Of a stretch of DNA of 64,000 nucleotides, positions 25,500 to 39,129 are shown piece by piece; the stretch's first letter is position 1, and every line of letters begins with the position of its first letter. The notes under the pieces were generated by a model, which saw only the letters and a program-made list of their open reading frames with translations, ran no database searches and was not told where the DNA came from. The position numbers were made by a program, and so were the translations under genes. The stretch comes from Sipunculus nudus (lineage: Eukaryota > Annelida > Sipuncula > Golfingiida > Sipunculidae): the NCBI GenBank assembly GCA_026874595.1, contig CM049308.1, positions 42,353,327-42,417,326 on the forward strand, read 5' to 3'.

Positions 25500-27080
25500 C
25501 GCGGGGCTTGGTCTTATTAACCAAAGCTCTTCCCATGCAGTCATGTCGCATCAAAAAAGTGACGTCAGAGGCTGCCCCAAGCCCACATCAGACTGGCCTT
25601 CTCCCTCATGGAACTTTTCCAGCAAGGCAGATTCTCTCCCCTCATATCTAGGTGGCACCTCAAAAGACTCAATTAGACGAACCCTACTGCAACTCTTGCC
25701 CGATTCAGCCCGTAACACCGACCGCTCCTGCTCTTTTTGCAGTATTCCCAACTTCATGTCAGTCAGGCGACCAACTTGCATAAAATGATTTTTTTTCAAG
25801 GAACCTAACTTTGTGACAATAAAGTTCACTTTCCCCTCTTACATCCATCGGATTTCGCAACCCGCACCCTTTAGCTTACGCATGGTATAATACGGAAGCC
25901 TCCTAAAGAAAGAGTGTTCGAGTAAGGACATATCTGAGCCTCTGAACCAATACTCTAAAAGGAGTTCAATAGATTTGCCTTGGACGGCCGCTTTTGGCCA
26001 CCCTCCCTTTACATTGATGATCTTTTGACTACTCTGATTCCGTATAATATCTCTTTTCTAGTCAATCATATCCGGTAATTTCTTCTGTCCTGCTGGACAA
26101 TATCTAGAAATTGCAAGGCCGGCCACAGCCGAAACACAGTTGTGTCTGTGAACGATTCGAACGGGTCTTCCCCGGGGCGGACTAAGGTCACATCTGGCCC
26201 CACGTTTACCCTATAGCCAACGTCAGCTGACTGCGCTTGTCCTGCCTCAGTCAAAACTTGCAATAGCTTTCTATCCAGCTCAGTTATAGACTTTAACTGG
26301 CGACTAAAGGTCTTAGTCACTTTAGCCGTCAAATGCTTTACTCCGATATCTGTTCGTCAGTTCGTTTCCCCTGAGCTTCTACAGGAGCTGCCCTCTGCCG
26401 GCTTTACAGTCAAGCCTGAAACCTTCTCCTTCCTCCAACGATTCATACTGAATCGCGAGGCTAATGGTTCTATCCAGACTGAACGGGCCATAGAGATCGT
26501 TATTTTAGTGTCATTGCTAAAACTTGGGTATGCCCTCTGAGCCAGTCGAGATACTTCGCCCCTATAATCATTTAGCGTTTCCCTCGAGCTTCTCCTACGC
26601 TCGTGACATATCGCTTCGGAGACATGTAGCCTACAGACAGGCAGCGAGTTGCACGGCTTTCTCGGCCATTCCATTCCGCAATCGTTTCGAAATGAATTTC
26701 GAAATCCGCCCACTCTACGCGTTCGCCATCGAACTTTAAGGTCTCTTTTTGTTTCTTTTTTTTTGGGGGGGGGGGGGGAGGGGGGGTCTTTCACACTCTG
26801 AGCCCGGGATAATGACATCCTAGGCACTGGTGTTATATAGCTCTCATGCTGTTCTTACTACTGGTGCCGGTGTCTGAATAAGTGGCCCTGATGCCCAAGA
26901 ACGGGTTTACATACTGCCTGGTTGACACTGAATCCATTAGGCTTGGGAGTGTTGGGCTCCATATTCCAAAACCTGTCTGATCCACAGTAATGTATAACTC
27001 ATCATGCTCCCACTGGCCATAAAATGTACGCTTCTGCCGACTTCCTATGTCTAAATAAAACATTTTCCGGGGGTACATGC
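25500..27080 (-). pseudogene. gag: Decayed Ty3/gypsy-type retrotransposon gag
   Basis: Read on the minus strand, 26640-26730 encodes KFDGERVEWADFEIHFETIA then EWNG, the typical start of the metazoan Ty3/gypsy capsid domain (F-D-G..W..F...F...A..NGW). Shortly downstream, in a different frame (26520-26590), comes ETLNDYRGEVSRLAQRAYPS, the usual 'E.L.D....V.RL...A.P' block of the same capsid. Frame changes and stops separate these blocks, as do the pieces at 27078-26833, 26332-26066 and 25829-25551, so the gene is dead. A G-run (26765-26778) interrupts the reading frame just upstream of the capsid start. No protease, reverse transcriptase or LTRs are visible beside it, so it is an orphan fragment. 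Confidence 0.7.
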
Positions 27081-27419
27081 CTCGAATATTTCCTGGATGT
27101 GCGTTATACTAAGCTTTTTCACAGCAGGTTTATGAAAGGGTGGGGGTTCTGAGGCGAGAAACAGAACTAAACTTTAATGCAACAAAGTAAAACTAAGCTT
27201 AACAGCTTTCAAACAGCAACTTCACAGCGGACTGCTGCAAATTCTGTATCTGGCGTTCTTCTGTCGTCTCGAGTACACTGGCTCGAGTCTATACTAGACT
27301 GGTACCTGCTCCTTCACCTTGTCGCAAATACCTAAATTCATTACAAGCTAAAGTAAGTCGGCTTTTCACAACCAGGGAATAACAATACGATTCTCAAAAA
27401 GATGATACCAACGAATATG

Positions 27420-27702
27420 CCTAATTTATAGCCTATTGAGATGTGACTGGTATTCTGATAGTCAGGCCTAATTTATAGCCTATTGTGATGTGACTGGTAT
27501 TCTGATAGTCAGGCCTAATTCATAGCCTATTGTGATGTGACTGGTATTCTGATAGTCAGGCCTAATTTATAGCCTGTTGTGATGTGACTGGTATTCTGAT
27601 AGTCAGGCCTAATTTATAGCCTATTGTGATGTGACTGGTATTCTGATAGTCAGGCCTAATTTATAGCCTATTGTGATGTGACTGGTATTCTGATAGTCAG
27701 GC
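27420..27702. repeat. 47-bp tandem repeat, six copies
   Basis: Six nearly identical copies of CCTAATTTATAGCCTATTGT followed by GATGTGACTGGTATTCTGAT and AGTCAGG. Only a handful of substitutions separate the copies, so the expansion is recent. Confidence 0.97.
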
Positions 27703-28729
27703 CATATTGTCAAACCGATTGTAGTTGTCCGCGTACAGTCGAGCCAGCCTATGGACACATTTCACCGACATGCCAAAATCAAAACCTTGACAAAACGAAC
27801 AAGGATGATATTCCTAATGGGCCATTGACGATGTGTGCTTGTATGATAACATTTCATGTAACATTTGGATTTTGATATGTAAATAAGCGGGATTATTTTA
27901 TTGAAACGATATTTTTGTTGATTTTTTAGAAAATTTATTTCTGGTTGCTGAAAGTATACTTGATGTGTTAATCCAAATATGAAAGGTAGACCTACAATAG
28001 TATCAACACCATTAACACAATATCAGCAAATCCATTCAGGGTTCACGATTGATATAATGGATTACACTTAAAAAGATAATCAATTACACTTTATAACCAA
28101 CTTGTTTTAACTTAATGATTTATTTTGCATCATAGCCATATTGACATAGGATTTTTTAAAGTAATTTTAAGGATTTTATGCCAAGCCAAGTCGCGCCACT
28201 AAAGTGCTGACAAAAGTAAGCGATGTTTGGTCATCCTGCTGGTTCATACTCTTGTGAACAAACATGTTGCCCCCTGATACATGAACTGATGGACCTAGTA
28301 CGTCGAAACAACGGATCTTGTCAGCCATTATTTGAATCTTCACGTGCACGTACAGTTACACTAAACGAGACAAGCTATCTTAGGGAAGAGCGATCCTGTA
28401 AGCATTAACTTTCAGGTCAGCCCTGATAAATCAATCTAGCTTCTGGAGGAAGCAAAGGCCAATCATTCCATCAGCTCTTGTGCGAACCTTGCACCATTCT
28501 TAAGTAATAATTCTCAGATATGAAAATACTAGCAGCTGGTCGTTAGAGCCTTCAACATGGGGCTGATTGCTCTGGCAAAAAAAATATGACTTAAGAATTA
28601 GTTGGACTTTTGTCACTTCTTTCATGAGTTGGTGAGTATGAATATTTGAAACATCATAAGCATATTGGGCAGTTTTTCACGTTTGCTGAATTCACTTTTT
28701 TTCCTACGAAAAATCAGCAGTTTTGACGC
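27703..28729. other. AT-rich spacer, no gene recognised
   Basis: Contains short frames only; nothing with recognisable motifs. Confidence 0.6.
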
Positions 28730-29040
28730 ACATTTGATGCAGATTTTCAGCAGGTTGCTGGAGCAGTGTTTTCAGCAGATCTGCAGCAGGTATTCAGTAC
28801 AGGTACAGCATATGCTGTATATGTGCTCCAAGGCCTATGGATTATATGCTGAAAGTCTACTCCCCGACCTATCATATATAATCTTGTATTGAGCAGCAGA
28901 TTTTGAGCAGTGATTCAGCACAAAATGAGCGGTTCCAATTATTTAAATTAGTGCTCCAATGGAACAGGTCTACTTGCATATTAGAAGCAGGTTTTCAGCA
29001 GTTCTTCAGTAGAACCTGAGCAGTTTGCTCTCCTGGAGCA
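28730..29040. repeat. Degenerate CAG-rich edge of the 24-bp array
   Basis: Irregularly spaced TTCAGCAG, CTGGAGCAG and CTGCAGCAGG phrases lead into the ordered 24-bp array. It looks like old, diverged or ancestral copies. Confidence 0.6.
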
Positions 29041-29855
29041 GACCTATGTGGTCCCCTTGAGCTGTGCTCTCCTCGAACAGGCCTGTGTACTCTCCTGGAT
29101 CAAACTTGTATGCACTCCTGGAGCAGTGCTCTCCTCGAACACGCCTGTGTGCTTTCCTCAAGCAGAACTGTGTGCCCTCCTGGAGCAGACCTGTATGCTC
29201 TCCTGGAGCAGACCTGTGTGCTCACCTGGCGCAGACCTGTGTGCTCTCCTGGCGCAGACCTGTGTGCTCTCTTGGCGCAGACCTGTGTGCTCTCCTTAAG
29301 CAGACATGTGTGCTCTCCTGAAGCAGACCTGTGTGCTCTCCTGGAGCAGACCTGTGTGCTCTCCTGAACAAGACCTGTGTGCTCCCCAGAAGCAGAACGG
29401 TGGCTTTCCTGAAGCAGACCTGTGTCCTCTTCTGGAGCAGATCTGTGTGCTCTCGTGAAGCAGACATGTGTGCTCTTCTGGCGCAGACCTGTGTGCTCTC
29501 GTGAAGCAGACCTGTGTGCTCTCCTGGAGCAGACCTGTGTGCTCTCCGGGAGCAGACCTGTACGTGTGCTCTCCCGAAGCAGACCTGTTTGCTCTCCTGA
29601 AGCAGACCTGTGTGCTCTCAAGGAGCAGACCTGTACGTGTGCTCTCCCGAAGCAGACCTGTTTGCTCCCTAGCAGCAGACCTGTACGTGTGCTCTCCTGA
29701 AACAGAACTGTACGTGTGCTCTCCTGAAGCAGACCTGTACGTGTGCTCTCCTGGAGCAGACCTGTGGGCTCTCCTTGAGCACACCTGTGTTTTTCCTGAC
29801 CTAGTGCTCTCCTGCAGCAAGACCTCTGTGCTCTCTTGAAGCAGACCCGTGTTTA
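29041..29855. repeat. 24-bp minisatellite array, open on both strands
   Basis: About 33 copies of CCTGTGTGCTCTCCTGGAGC-AGAC (24 bp), with GGAGC/GAAGC/GGCGC variants and some 28-bp units carrying an extra ACGT (CCTGTACGTGTGCTCTCC). Because 24 is divisible by three, long frames stay open: 173 and 188 codons on the minus strand (SAPGEHTGLLQESTQVC-type repeats) and up to 123 codons on the plus strand (ADLCALLEQTCVLSW-type repeats). Being open in several frames on both strands is what a stop-free repeat unit gives, so I do not call a protein. Confidence 0.95.
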
Positions 29856-30569
29856 TAGTCAAGTTAAAAAGTGACCATATACATATATTAGTGTGCTTCC
29901 ATGTAAATTTATGATGAGGTGCAGGACAGAAAATCTATGCCAAGGACACAACGTTTTAAAGAGCTTTAGATACTGATTATGTTATTAGAATGTAAAGTGT
30001 AGGATATAATCACTGTTTAATAATTTACATGTCATAAAGATCTAAATTTGAAAATGGACCAGGTTTGAATTGCATACAAACAGGATATCTTCCCTCTGGA
30101 TTGTAGGGTGGACACAGAAATGGATTCAACTCCAGATCTGCCTAAATTCGGAAATATTAGCCATGGTGAGAAAGTGGAAAACTGACACTTTTGTGAGCTT
30201 TCGGTGAGTGGTATTTCGGGAAAGTATATTCGAATTTTAACAAAAACACTTAACCGTTTTAAAGTGTAAAGTCTGACTCTTTGTGTGGAAAACGTTTGCT
30301 ATACACTAAAATAAGTTTAAATGGACCAGACTTATAAAAAACGTATAAAAGACTGTGCATCAGTATTTTGTGGTAAATAAACCTTTTGGACAATGTGTCA
30401 TCTTATATAGGCCTATAATGATTTCTTTTCAAAATACCACAAAACGCACATAAATGGCCAACCTTCACCGGAAAGCACAGAGCGCATTGGAAGTCTCAGC
30501 AAGTCCCTTGTTATTCAATACTCATACACTCAAGTAGACCTGAGTAATTTGAAAAGCCCAGCACTACAG
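29856..30569. other. AT-rich spacer
   Basis: No gene recognised. Confidence 0.55.
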
Positions 30570-30755
30570 TTGGCGAGATGGCAAACGGCTCATTGCCAAA
30601 TCATCAATCTATAACACGGTGCCCACCACCATCAAGATGTTTCAAAGCAGTACCAAAGATAAATAAAATGCAACCATCGCGTGCGGATATTGCTAACGAG
30701 GGACTCTCATTCATGCCAAATGGTCACCCTAGCTGGAATATGTCAGCACATTATG
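30570..30755 (+). CDS. Candidate exon of an unknown gene
   Basis: An acceptor-like CCCAGCACTACAG (to 30569) is followed by TTGGCGAG and an ATG at 30578 (GAGATGGC, good context). The frame is open for 59 codons to a strong donor (TTATG|GTGAGT at 30756). The peptide begins MANGSLPNHQSITRC and includes FMPNGHPSWNMSAHYG; I do not recognise a family. Without splicing the frame would run to 31051 (157 codons), but that extension becomes AT-rich and low quality. I see a start, an acceptor and a donor; that it is a gene is inference. Confidence 0.28.
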
Positions 30756-33700
30756 GTGAGTTTGCACTGATAACCGTACTTTTAAGATTGAACCCCTCTA
30801 CCAGACTCATCCTCGTCACAGAGGTAGACCTATACCTACTCCTGAAACCTGTGCTGCCGAACATTCGGTATTACCATTGGGGTAAAATAAACTATAATTA
30901 TAACTTCATGGTTTCCCCTACTGATATATCTGATACACTCACTGAAGTCTCAAAATCCCCACAACACGTATATTCCTTTACAATTTTTTATGGCTTAGAT
31001 ATAATGTTCATTTTGGGAGCATTTTTCTTAAATTTCGTTCTCAGGTTTTAAAACAATCCTCAGTTTCTTTGAGGACAAAGCTTTATAAAACCTGTTCAGT
31101 ATGTGTTAAGCTGGTTGTTTTACTGCATGGCCGAATCACAAATCCGTGATATAAGGGAGTTTTTTTCTGTCACGAGGGTATTATTTTCAAGACCGTTTTA
31201 TTGTCTCTTTAAAAAAAATCACCCAGTCTGGAAATATCCAGGTTTAAAACCAGCTTGACAATCCAGTTCAGGTGAACAGACAGAGAATATTGTCCATGAC
31301 ATTCAAATTTGGCTAAAAAAAAAACTTGGTAAAAAACATCGACTGGCATTCAATGACATTCACCCTTAACTTGGCTTCTTGATCATTGATACAGCCAGCG
31401 ACTAGATGATTCCAGATAGATGCGTGGTAATATATGAAAATACATCCTCTACTGGAAACATAATACTTTTTTTAAACCTCATACCGAATTGTTATACATT
31501 TGAAATGTGTCGCACAGACAATAAAAGGCGTATGCGTATATATATATAGACGCCTTACAGTCATCCCCCCCCCCCCCCACTCCCTCGACCCTTGAAGATA
31601 AATTGACGCCACTATGTAGTTTAACATCTCCAAAATAGCCGAAAGATCTGTCCGAATTTCGAATGATTATTTTTCATAGGCCAAAACATGATATATCAGT
31701 GCCAGTTCATGGGGTATGAACTAAATGACTTGCCTATTAGAGCCATAGGGTGGGGTCTTCACCCTAGGCCCACTACCAGGACAAGTTACCATATCCCATA
31801 CCCCCACCTCCCCCCCCCCCCCCCCCCCCTTCCACTCTGACCCCTAGGGCCGCTTACTTTATCATACGGGCATTTATGGGTAAGTCAAATTACACTGCAT
31901 TCTACACACACCAGTTCTGTCTATGAAGTTTTATCACAGTTTCAATAGATCTTTACCCTGTGCGGAGGTTGATTATATTGTAGGAGAGGTGTATCTATAT
32001 TAAGGGTATATGTTATATTCTACACCATCAGAACAAGTGAGGGTAAAGGGATCTAGGGTCACATGTTGTTCAGAGTAATGACAATGTAACTGCATGGGTA
32101 GGTTAGTGTTTTTTTTTTCAGAATAGAGCTTGGCTCCGCCGCAAGCCGAATTGACAAGGTCATGGTGATCAGATCAAGCCGAGAAGAGTTTATATCAGTC
32201 AAGTTTTAAGTAGATGAGAACCGATTTTGTACAGCTCAGTGTGGCTTGAGATAATATTAATACAAAAAGATAAATCTTTTACAATTAAAACAGTCCAAAA
32301 CATATACAGACTAATACAAACTGAAGAACAACATTTATAATAATGTCCAGGTTTTGTTATTTTTTGTTGGTTGTCGATGATAAGAAAGGGTGTGTAAGAA
32401 TGTGTTGACTTATAAAACCATCAGGATAAACAAAACTTGATATTTAATAAAAACTAGTTAAATGTAAAATGGATGCAATATGTCACACGCAATATGGATA
32501 ACTTGTTTAATTAAATCGGGTATAGCCTACTTTGTAACACCGTCAAATGAATATTGTTTCAGGTCAGTTTAAACCAGCCGACATCTTGCAAGCCGAGTCG
32601 AGCCATGAAACTCGCCGTCAGCCGTCTTTTTTTGTCAAAGCCAGTCGCATTTGTGTAGAAAACGGCTCAGGGCTCTATTTCAGAAACGCGTAAACGAATG
32701 TTAACAGCAGAATGACCAGAGCTGACGAGCAGCATTTCACGTCACTCCGAAATGGCCGTGTTTGATAGCAAGACAGAATGATGATTTAGTGGAAGGACTT
32801 TGAGTACAGAGGATCAGACGAGAATGGGAGGCTGATGAATAATATAGGCCTAAGCAAAGAGATCCCGATACCCCTATCTAATTACACTGTCTCTACTTTG
32901 TCTTTGTCGATATTAAGATCAGTTAAAGATCGGTTGCCATTGTTCTAGTAGCGTCGGCTTCATAACACTTGGATCATGCCGAAGTCAGCGTCCCCAGTGA
33001 TCTTGGACTTAATCCAGCGTAGTGATCCGCCGGTATTCCTATTAGTAAATGGCTCTCTTTAGAATATCAACCGCGATATTCTAATTGTATGCACACTGCA
33101 ATCGTGACACAACAGCAATAAAACAAATGCAGGGAGAGACAGGAAGAAAGTGGTGGCCCTGAATGCAATATCATTCCGGTGCTGGGAGTGCTTGTTTATT
33201 TGTGCCCTGGGAAATCTGTGTGGACTCACAGGAGGTTGCCATGGCAAATAAAAATGTTGTAATACAGTAAGGTGGTTTAAGCCAAACGATGGGGTGTACA
33301 TGGAAAACGAAGGTAGAAAGCTTATTTTGGTATCACTTGAAGCGCAGATTACCTTGCCCAAAACCCACTCAAATCCGCTGTTGGGGTCATTTGTATTAGA
33401 GCCCTCTGATTTATCAATGAATGTGACACGCCACCTGTGATGATAATTAAGCTTATTTAAACTGTTTTTCCAAGGTTGTGCATATGTCACAGAGGTCTAG
33501 CTGTATTTTCATTCTGCTGAATAGATTTCATTTGTCAATCATATATTTCTTCGCATGTTATTTTGAATTTGGCCCATTGTTAAATAGATATTTTTTCTAA
33601 CGATCCATCTGTATATCTTCATATGCTTTCAAATTGCCTATTGAAAATTATTTCTATTATTTCTCAGTATTCTCAGAAACCTGTTAATATTACGTTGTAA

Positions 33701-36700
33701 GTTTTCAGCGTATTTAAACTCTAAACCGGTCATTAATGTTGTCATCGTCATATATAAAGTAAATATTTATCTTTGATTTTTTTCATAATACATTAAAAAT
33801 CCGCAGAACTTCCAAGTGCTGTTTACATTTCCATATGCAAAATACTAAACTTTTGGGATGTGCTTCAATCGTTTATATTCCTGATCAATTTCACGAAAAG
33901 ATATTTAGTAGATATATTCGTAGATAGGATGGAAAAAAATTAAAATACTCTTTACAAATTAAAACGTTAATATTTAACTTAAACAATGAATATGAAGGAT
34001 ATACTTGAACCATATATATAATTATAGTAAAAAATATTCTCAGGATTATATATGATAATAGACTTCATTCCGTATTGAAAAATATGAAAAGCATACACAT
34101 TTGAAAATGTTGCATTAAAATGCAGAGTTGTATCTCCGCCTTTGATTTATGTATATAAAATACAAGCTCGACATTGGCAAAATTGTGCACCAGACAGTAA
34201 CAGTACAGCAGGACACAATGTTTTACTGTACCCAAAGCATTTAATGGAATCACCCTTTTTCAACAATACGTTTGAACATATTACACGGGTTTACAAATTG
34301 TTTTATATTTTGACATTTTAAACAAAGTTAGTCCTTTGCTATTATATGGCACTTCCCGTATACATGGCAGAACTTTAGAATAACTGCTGACATAAATAAC
34401 GGAACCATGCAGGCACGCTTGTTTGGTGGTTATTATACTTATTATACTATTAAACTATATATAAATTCCTTTCCATCCAGTTTAAGAGGCAGCACACACA
34501 CGCACATGCACTATCACACACAGATATATTTATATATATTATTTTATGCATGGTTAATTGGTAATCAATAAATGTTGATTCAAATTATGACTCAAGAGCT
34601 CGATGTATAAGAAAATAAGCGTCTAGAATCCCATACGGGCGGGAGCTATAGATACATGCCCAATAACTCAAATGACTAAAGATTACTGTTGCTTTTAGTC
34701 AGCAACACTCTTCCCCCGCCGTAAAATGTTTAAGCTTCATAGACATCTGCAATAATATGTGCATTTTCTCACGCCATTATTACATTGTAGATGAACACGT
34801 TTTTCTAGCTAAACTGTCCCGGCACACAGCTTCAATTCACACGTATCTCCAGTTCACCAGTTTTATACGCTGTTTTGGTTATGTATATGAGCAAACACAG
34901 CCCATGTGCGTTTGTCTACCATAACAGGACTGCGTGGCCAGAGGTCCGATCTTGTGCATACACAAATTCCAAACAAGGAGAAGTGACAGGAAAGAAGAAT
35001 AACAGAAGAAACATCGGTTGGATGCATGAAATATCACGCGCTATGGCCACCAGGTGGCGTGACCGCCCTGTTTGTATTTTGCACCACTTCACCACTTGTG
35101 TACATGGAAATAATTATGGTTCAAAGATCAGAATGAAATACTGGCAGATAACATAATATTTTAAGGAGAAAAGCACAATAAGGATATGTAGTGGTTAATA
35201 CCATATGTGTATATTTAACATACCAGGTATGTGAATATAGGTCTCTTCATTATAAACCAATCTAGACAATCCAAAAATGTTCAGAGAAAACAATGCGTGC
35301 CTTAGTATATGTAAAAAATTCCAAAATTAAAATGTCCAGAGAGAACAATGCGTGCCTAACGACATGTAAAAGCATTCCAAAGATAACCTCTCGTCCCTGT
35401 TTACAAGTTTTATGTTTCGGTCGCAGTGTTTTTTTTTTTTTTTTGTTTTTTTTTTTTTTTTTTGTTTTTTGTTTTTTTTTTAATTTTCTAAAACCATTTT
35501 AAAACAAGCTGAAAGAAATGTCTAAACTGAATACAAAAATTGGCACCATGCTTGTATGAAGGCGAAGAACAAAAATGCATAGGGTGTCATATTTTTACAA
35601 ACAAAATTTACTCAGAACGAATTCGCAACATATGCTCCTACACTACAAGGGGGCTGTCAGCTGCAAACGCAGTTCTCTGCACCAGCTTTTTATTACGCGG
35701 GGTTTATATTTTATAGAAAGCGCATAAATATTAAAAATGTTCCACTAGAGAAAATAAGCAGCTACTTCCTAACTATTAACGTGGCCTTCCCCGCGAATGT
35801 CTAACAGCCGTACCCCTTCGAAGAACTGATATGAGATCGTTCGAAATTGCTCTACACCCCGAAAATTTTCATTTTCCATTAGGCCTTATTAATGGCCCGC
35901 ATTTATGCATAGCAGCTATTCGGCAATATTCGGAAAAGTGCCTTCTCGGGCTATGCAATTGAGTTGAAATGAACCAGTGACATGACGTGTCGTCACTGTT
36001 ACCGTCGTTACCAATTCGGGTACATGAGTATCCATATTTGTTCTGTCACCTGAACCAGCCCTCGGGGGCTGACAGGAATGAAAACGAACGCTTAAATGAA
36101 CCTTTGACGATCATTTAACAGACGGTTTAACGAAGATTTGGCGACAACACGTGGTAATCATTCAATTTTTTTTTTGGAGGGGGGGGGGGGTATTTTTTCA
36201 CAACGGCGGTAAATAGCATATTCACAACGATATTCAATACAACGAACTAATTCCCATTGGATAAACATGTTCATTATAACGAGACTAGACTGGACTGATA
36301 TGTTTCATGATCGTCTAAGGGAAACAAGTAAATTAACAACACTTAAAGCACTTCTGTATTTTTTAGCAGGGGTCAAGTATTCTAAAAGTCTGGATTCGGG
36401 TTTTCAGTGACATAAAATAATAAACATTTTAGGAATATAGCCTAACTCCGGGCATTTATCACAAACCCTGTCCAATGTTCTGAATAATATTTTGGTTTAT
36501 AATCGGGGAATTGTAATTGTTTGAAGTGAGTGGTTATTTATCATACATGTCATTACGTACGGTCCAAGTAATGTCAAGTTCATAGGATTAACAAAACTCG
36601 AATTATTGAACGAGAAGATAATACCAAAAGTTTCGAGTTACGCTGGAAGGATATAGTCACCATAAGACACCATGAGTCATTGGCGCACTAGACAGAGGTC

Positions 36701-37322
36701 CTGTGGATCTTTTGTTACGAGCTTCTTTTAGTTCATTAAATTTTTTTTAAAAGAAAATATTTGCATGATTCCGTGAATATTGGATCAGACCTTGTGAAAT
36801 TAAATGACGACCAATAAGGACAAGCGCTAGCAATATTTTTCCGGGCCTTCTGTAAATTATCACGTATAAAGCTAAAGACAAAGTCCGGTAGTCCTGCATG
36901 CGCTTTTTTATACTTTATAGTAATGTATAATTATATACCTAATTTGATAAAAACAAATATACTAGTATATATAGACAAAGGATTGAAAAAAATCTGCAAT
37001 TTGTATCAATGTATATTTTAACATTCCTGGGCCTCAAATCATATAGTTGGGTCTTCTGGAGTACTTCCGTGTCCTTTCACGGTAGATTTGACTTCTATGA
37101 AGGTTAATTTATAAATTTTGCGAGGGTGTCCCTGTCCAAAGTGTGGTTGGGTTCCTTGAGATTAAATTCCAAAATGGCCGCTCTCCAGCATTTTTTAATT
37201 TACTTTTCAATGGTTTGGTCTGCAGTACTTTTCAGTATATGCATTCTGGGCTAGGTTTTTATAATGGTATCATTAATTCAGCCGCCGCTGAATATATTTC
37301 ACACAAAGAGGTATTAATAAGA
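30756..37322. other. Long AT-rich spacer, no gene recognised
   Basis: Holds homopolymer tracts (C runs at 31565-31578 and 31810-31829, a T-rich tract at 35431-35482, a G run at 36178-36190). Frames of 143 codons (33059-33490, minus) and 93 codons (34875-35156, plus) have no recognisable motif. Confidence 0.55.
35288..35395. repeat. Short 55-bp direct duplication
   Basis: CAATGCGTGCC followed by an ATGTAAAA..ATTCCAAA phrase occurs at 35291 and again at 35346, spaced 55 bp. Confidence 0.7.
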
Positions 37323-37712
37323 CCAAAAGATAAACCATGGATGATGAATTAACTTTAAGATAAACCATTAATGACGAATTTACTTTAAGATAAACCATGG
37401 ATGACGAATTAACTTTAAGATAAACCATGGATGACGAATTAACTTTAAGATAAACCATGGATGACGAATTTACTTTAAGATAAAGCATGGATGACGAATT
37501 TACTTAAAGATAAACCATGGATGACGAATTAACTTTAAAATAGACATGGATGACGAATTAACTTTAAGATAAACCATGGATGGCGAATTTACTTTAAGAT
37601 AAACCATAGATGACGAATTAACTTTAAAATAAACCATGGATAATGAATTTACTTTAAGATAAACCATGGATGACGAATTAACTTTAAGATAAACCATGGA
37701 TGAAGAATTAAC
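37323..37712. repeat. 30-bp tandem repeat, 13 copies
   Basis: Units of ATAAACCATGGATGACGAAT followed by TAACTTTAAG. Thirty bases keep frame, so the minus strand shows a ten-residue repeat (KVNSSSMVYL), an artefact of unit length. A 20-nt C run follows at 37765-37784. Confidence 0.97.
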
Positions 37713-38199
37713 TTTTTGAAAACGGTTATGTTTAATAAGGATAAGCATGATGTATAGATAAAGACCCCCCCCCCCCCCCCCCCCAACCTCAGGAATTACG
37801 GAAATTCCATCTTTATGCAAATTATAAATGCGCTGGTGGAAATTAAAACATTCATAATTTACACATAATTATGTTAAAAGTAAGTATTTACTCCAACAGA
37901 AAGAAGTCAATACGGCATTACTTAATAATTTTCACATGTAACGTAGAAACAAATCATCAAGATTTGCTTATATTTCAGCCGTGCGGTGCTTGGTCAACCT
38001 ATTAATTTTTTTTTTGGCAGTGTACGAAGTTACACTCTTCAGGGCAACTGGGCCTGTGGAATCAGTGACTACATTTTCTATTTTAACCATATTTTCTCTG
38101 TGGTGAAACTATCGTTTAAATTTTCATTCATAGTTATTTTTGCATGTCGCATGAATTGTATGTGACTGCTAATTTTTGTCTGCAAGGGAAATTAATACC

Positions 38200-38490
38200 A
38201 TCTAAAAATCTTTAAAAATCTTCTTCTCCGAAACCGTCCAGCCAAATTGTCCACAGAAATAATCTCAGAACCAATCTCTCCAACTTTTGTTCGAATGGTT
38301 TCAGTTCGGTGATTTTTGGCAGTGTTACAGGAAGTTGAACTTAGTCATCTGTCCGAAAAAAGCCTACTAAAATTTTAATCTCAGAAACGGCTGGAGCTAT
38401 CATCACAAAATGTTATGCCAATGTTGGTCACATGAGTCATATCTGAAATTGAGGTATTGGTAGCGCCACCTGCATCAGCCTTTTTTGTAC
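38200..38490. mobile_element. Helentron-related block B, left copy
   Basis: Near-duplicate of 52824-53140: the same order of AAATCTTCTTCTCCGAAACC, GCCAAATTGT, TTCGAATGGTTTC, AGGAAGTTGAACTTAGTCAT, CTGGAGCTATCATCACAAA, TGTTGGTCACATGAGTCATA and GCGCCACCTGCAT. Divergence is substantial. Further degenerate copies of the phrase set continue to about 39070 (ACGGGAAGCTTAACTTAG near 38823). Confidence 0.7.
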
Positions 38491-39129
38491 AGGATCATCA
38501 GTGCCTGTATCATACTGTGGGCTACAATAAACTTCTTCTCTGAAACCATATGGACAACTTGTTTAATATTGCACAAAAAATGATCCTAGGGTAGTGCTTT
38601 CTGGAGTTTGTTCAATTGGTCTCTGTTCAGTGACTTTTGGCCGAGTTATGGGAAGCTGAATATAGTCATATGCCATAACAGCCCATTTTAGCTCAGTGGC
38701 TACAAAGATCTTCTTCTCAAAAACCACTGGGCCAAATTCTTAATCTCACACAATAATTATTCTCAGATGTTGATAATTCAAGTTTGTTAAAATGGTTTTG
38801 GTTCAGTGCTTTTGGCTGAGTTACGGGAAGCTTAACTTAGCCAGTTTGCTGTATCATCCTATATGAGTTATAAACCTGCAAAACGTTTTTCGATTGACGC
38901 CACTGAAGCCAAGTTGATAAGTAATTTCCAAGAATAATCCCCACAATAATTCGTATAATAATTGTCTTTAATGGTTCCACATGAATCATTTTTGGCTGGA
39001 TTATGGAGATTGAATTGAGTCATTTTACCATATATGTTAGCTGTGTGAAGCAGTTACATCTAGCCTGGCACCAGTTTATCAGCATCTATTACATCATGCC
39101 ACTAGACATAAAGATTTCAGGTTATATGT

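Noticed and set aside
33059..33490. 143-codon minus-strand frame
   Set aside because: No recognisable domain, no convincing splice or start context; length alone is not enough in this sequence.
35293..35502. Phe-rich frame
   Set aside because: Translation of a poly-T tract.
37273..37820. Minus-strand frames with KVNSSSMVYL repeats
   Set aside because: Translation of the 30-bp tandem repeat.
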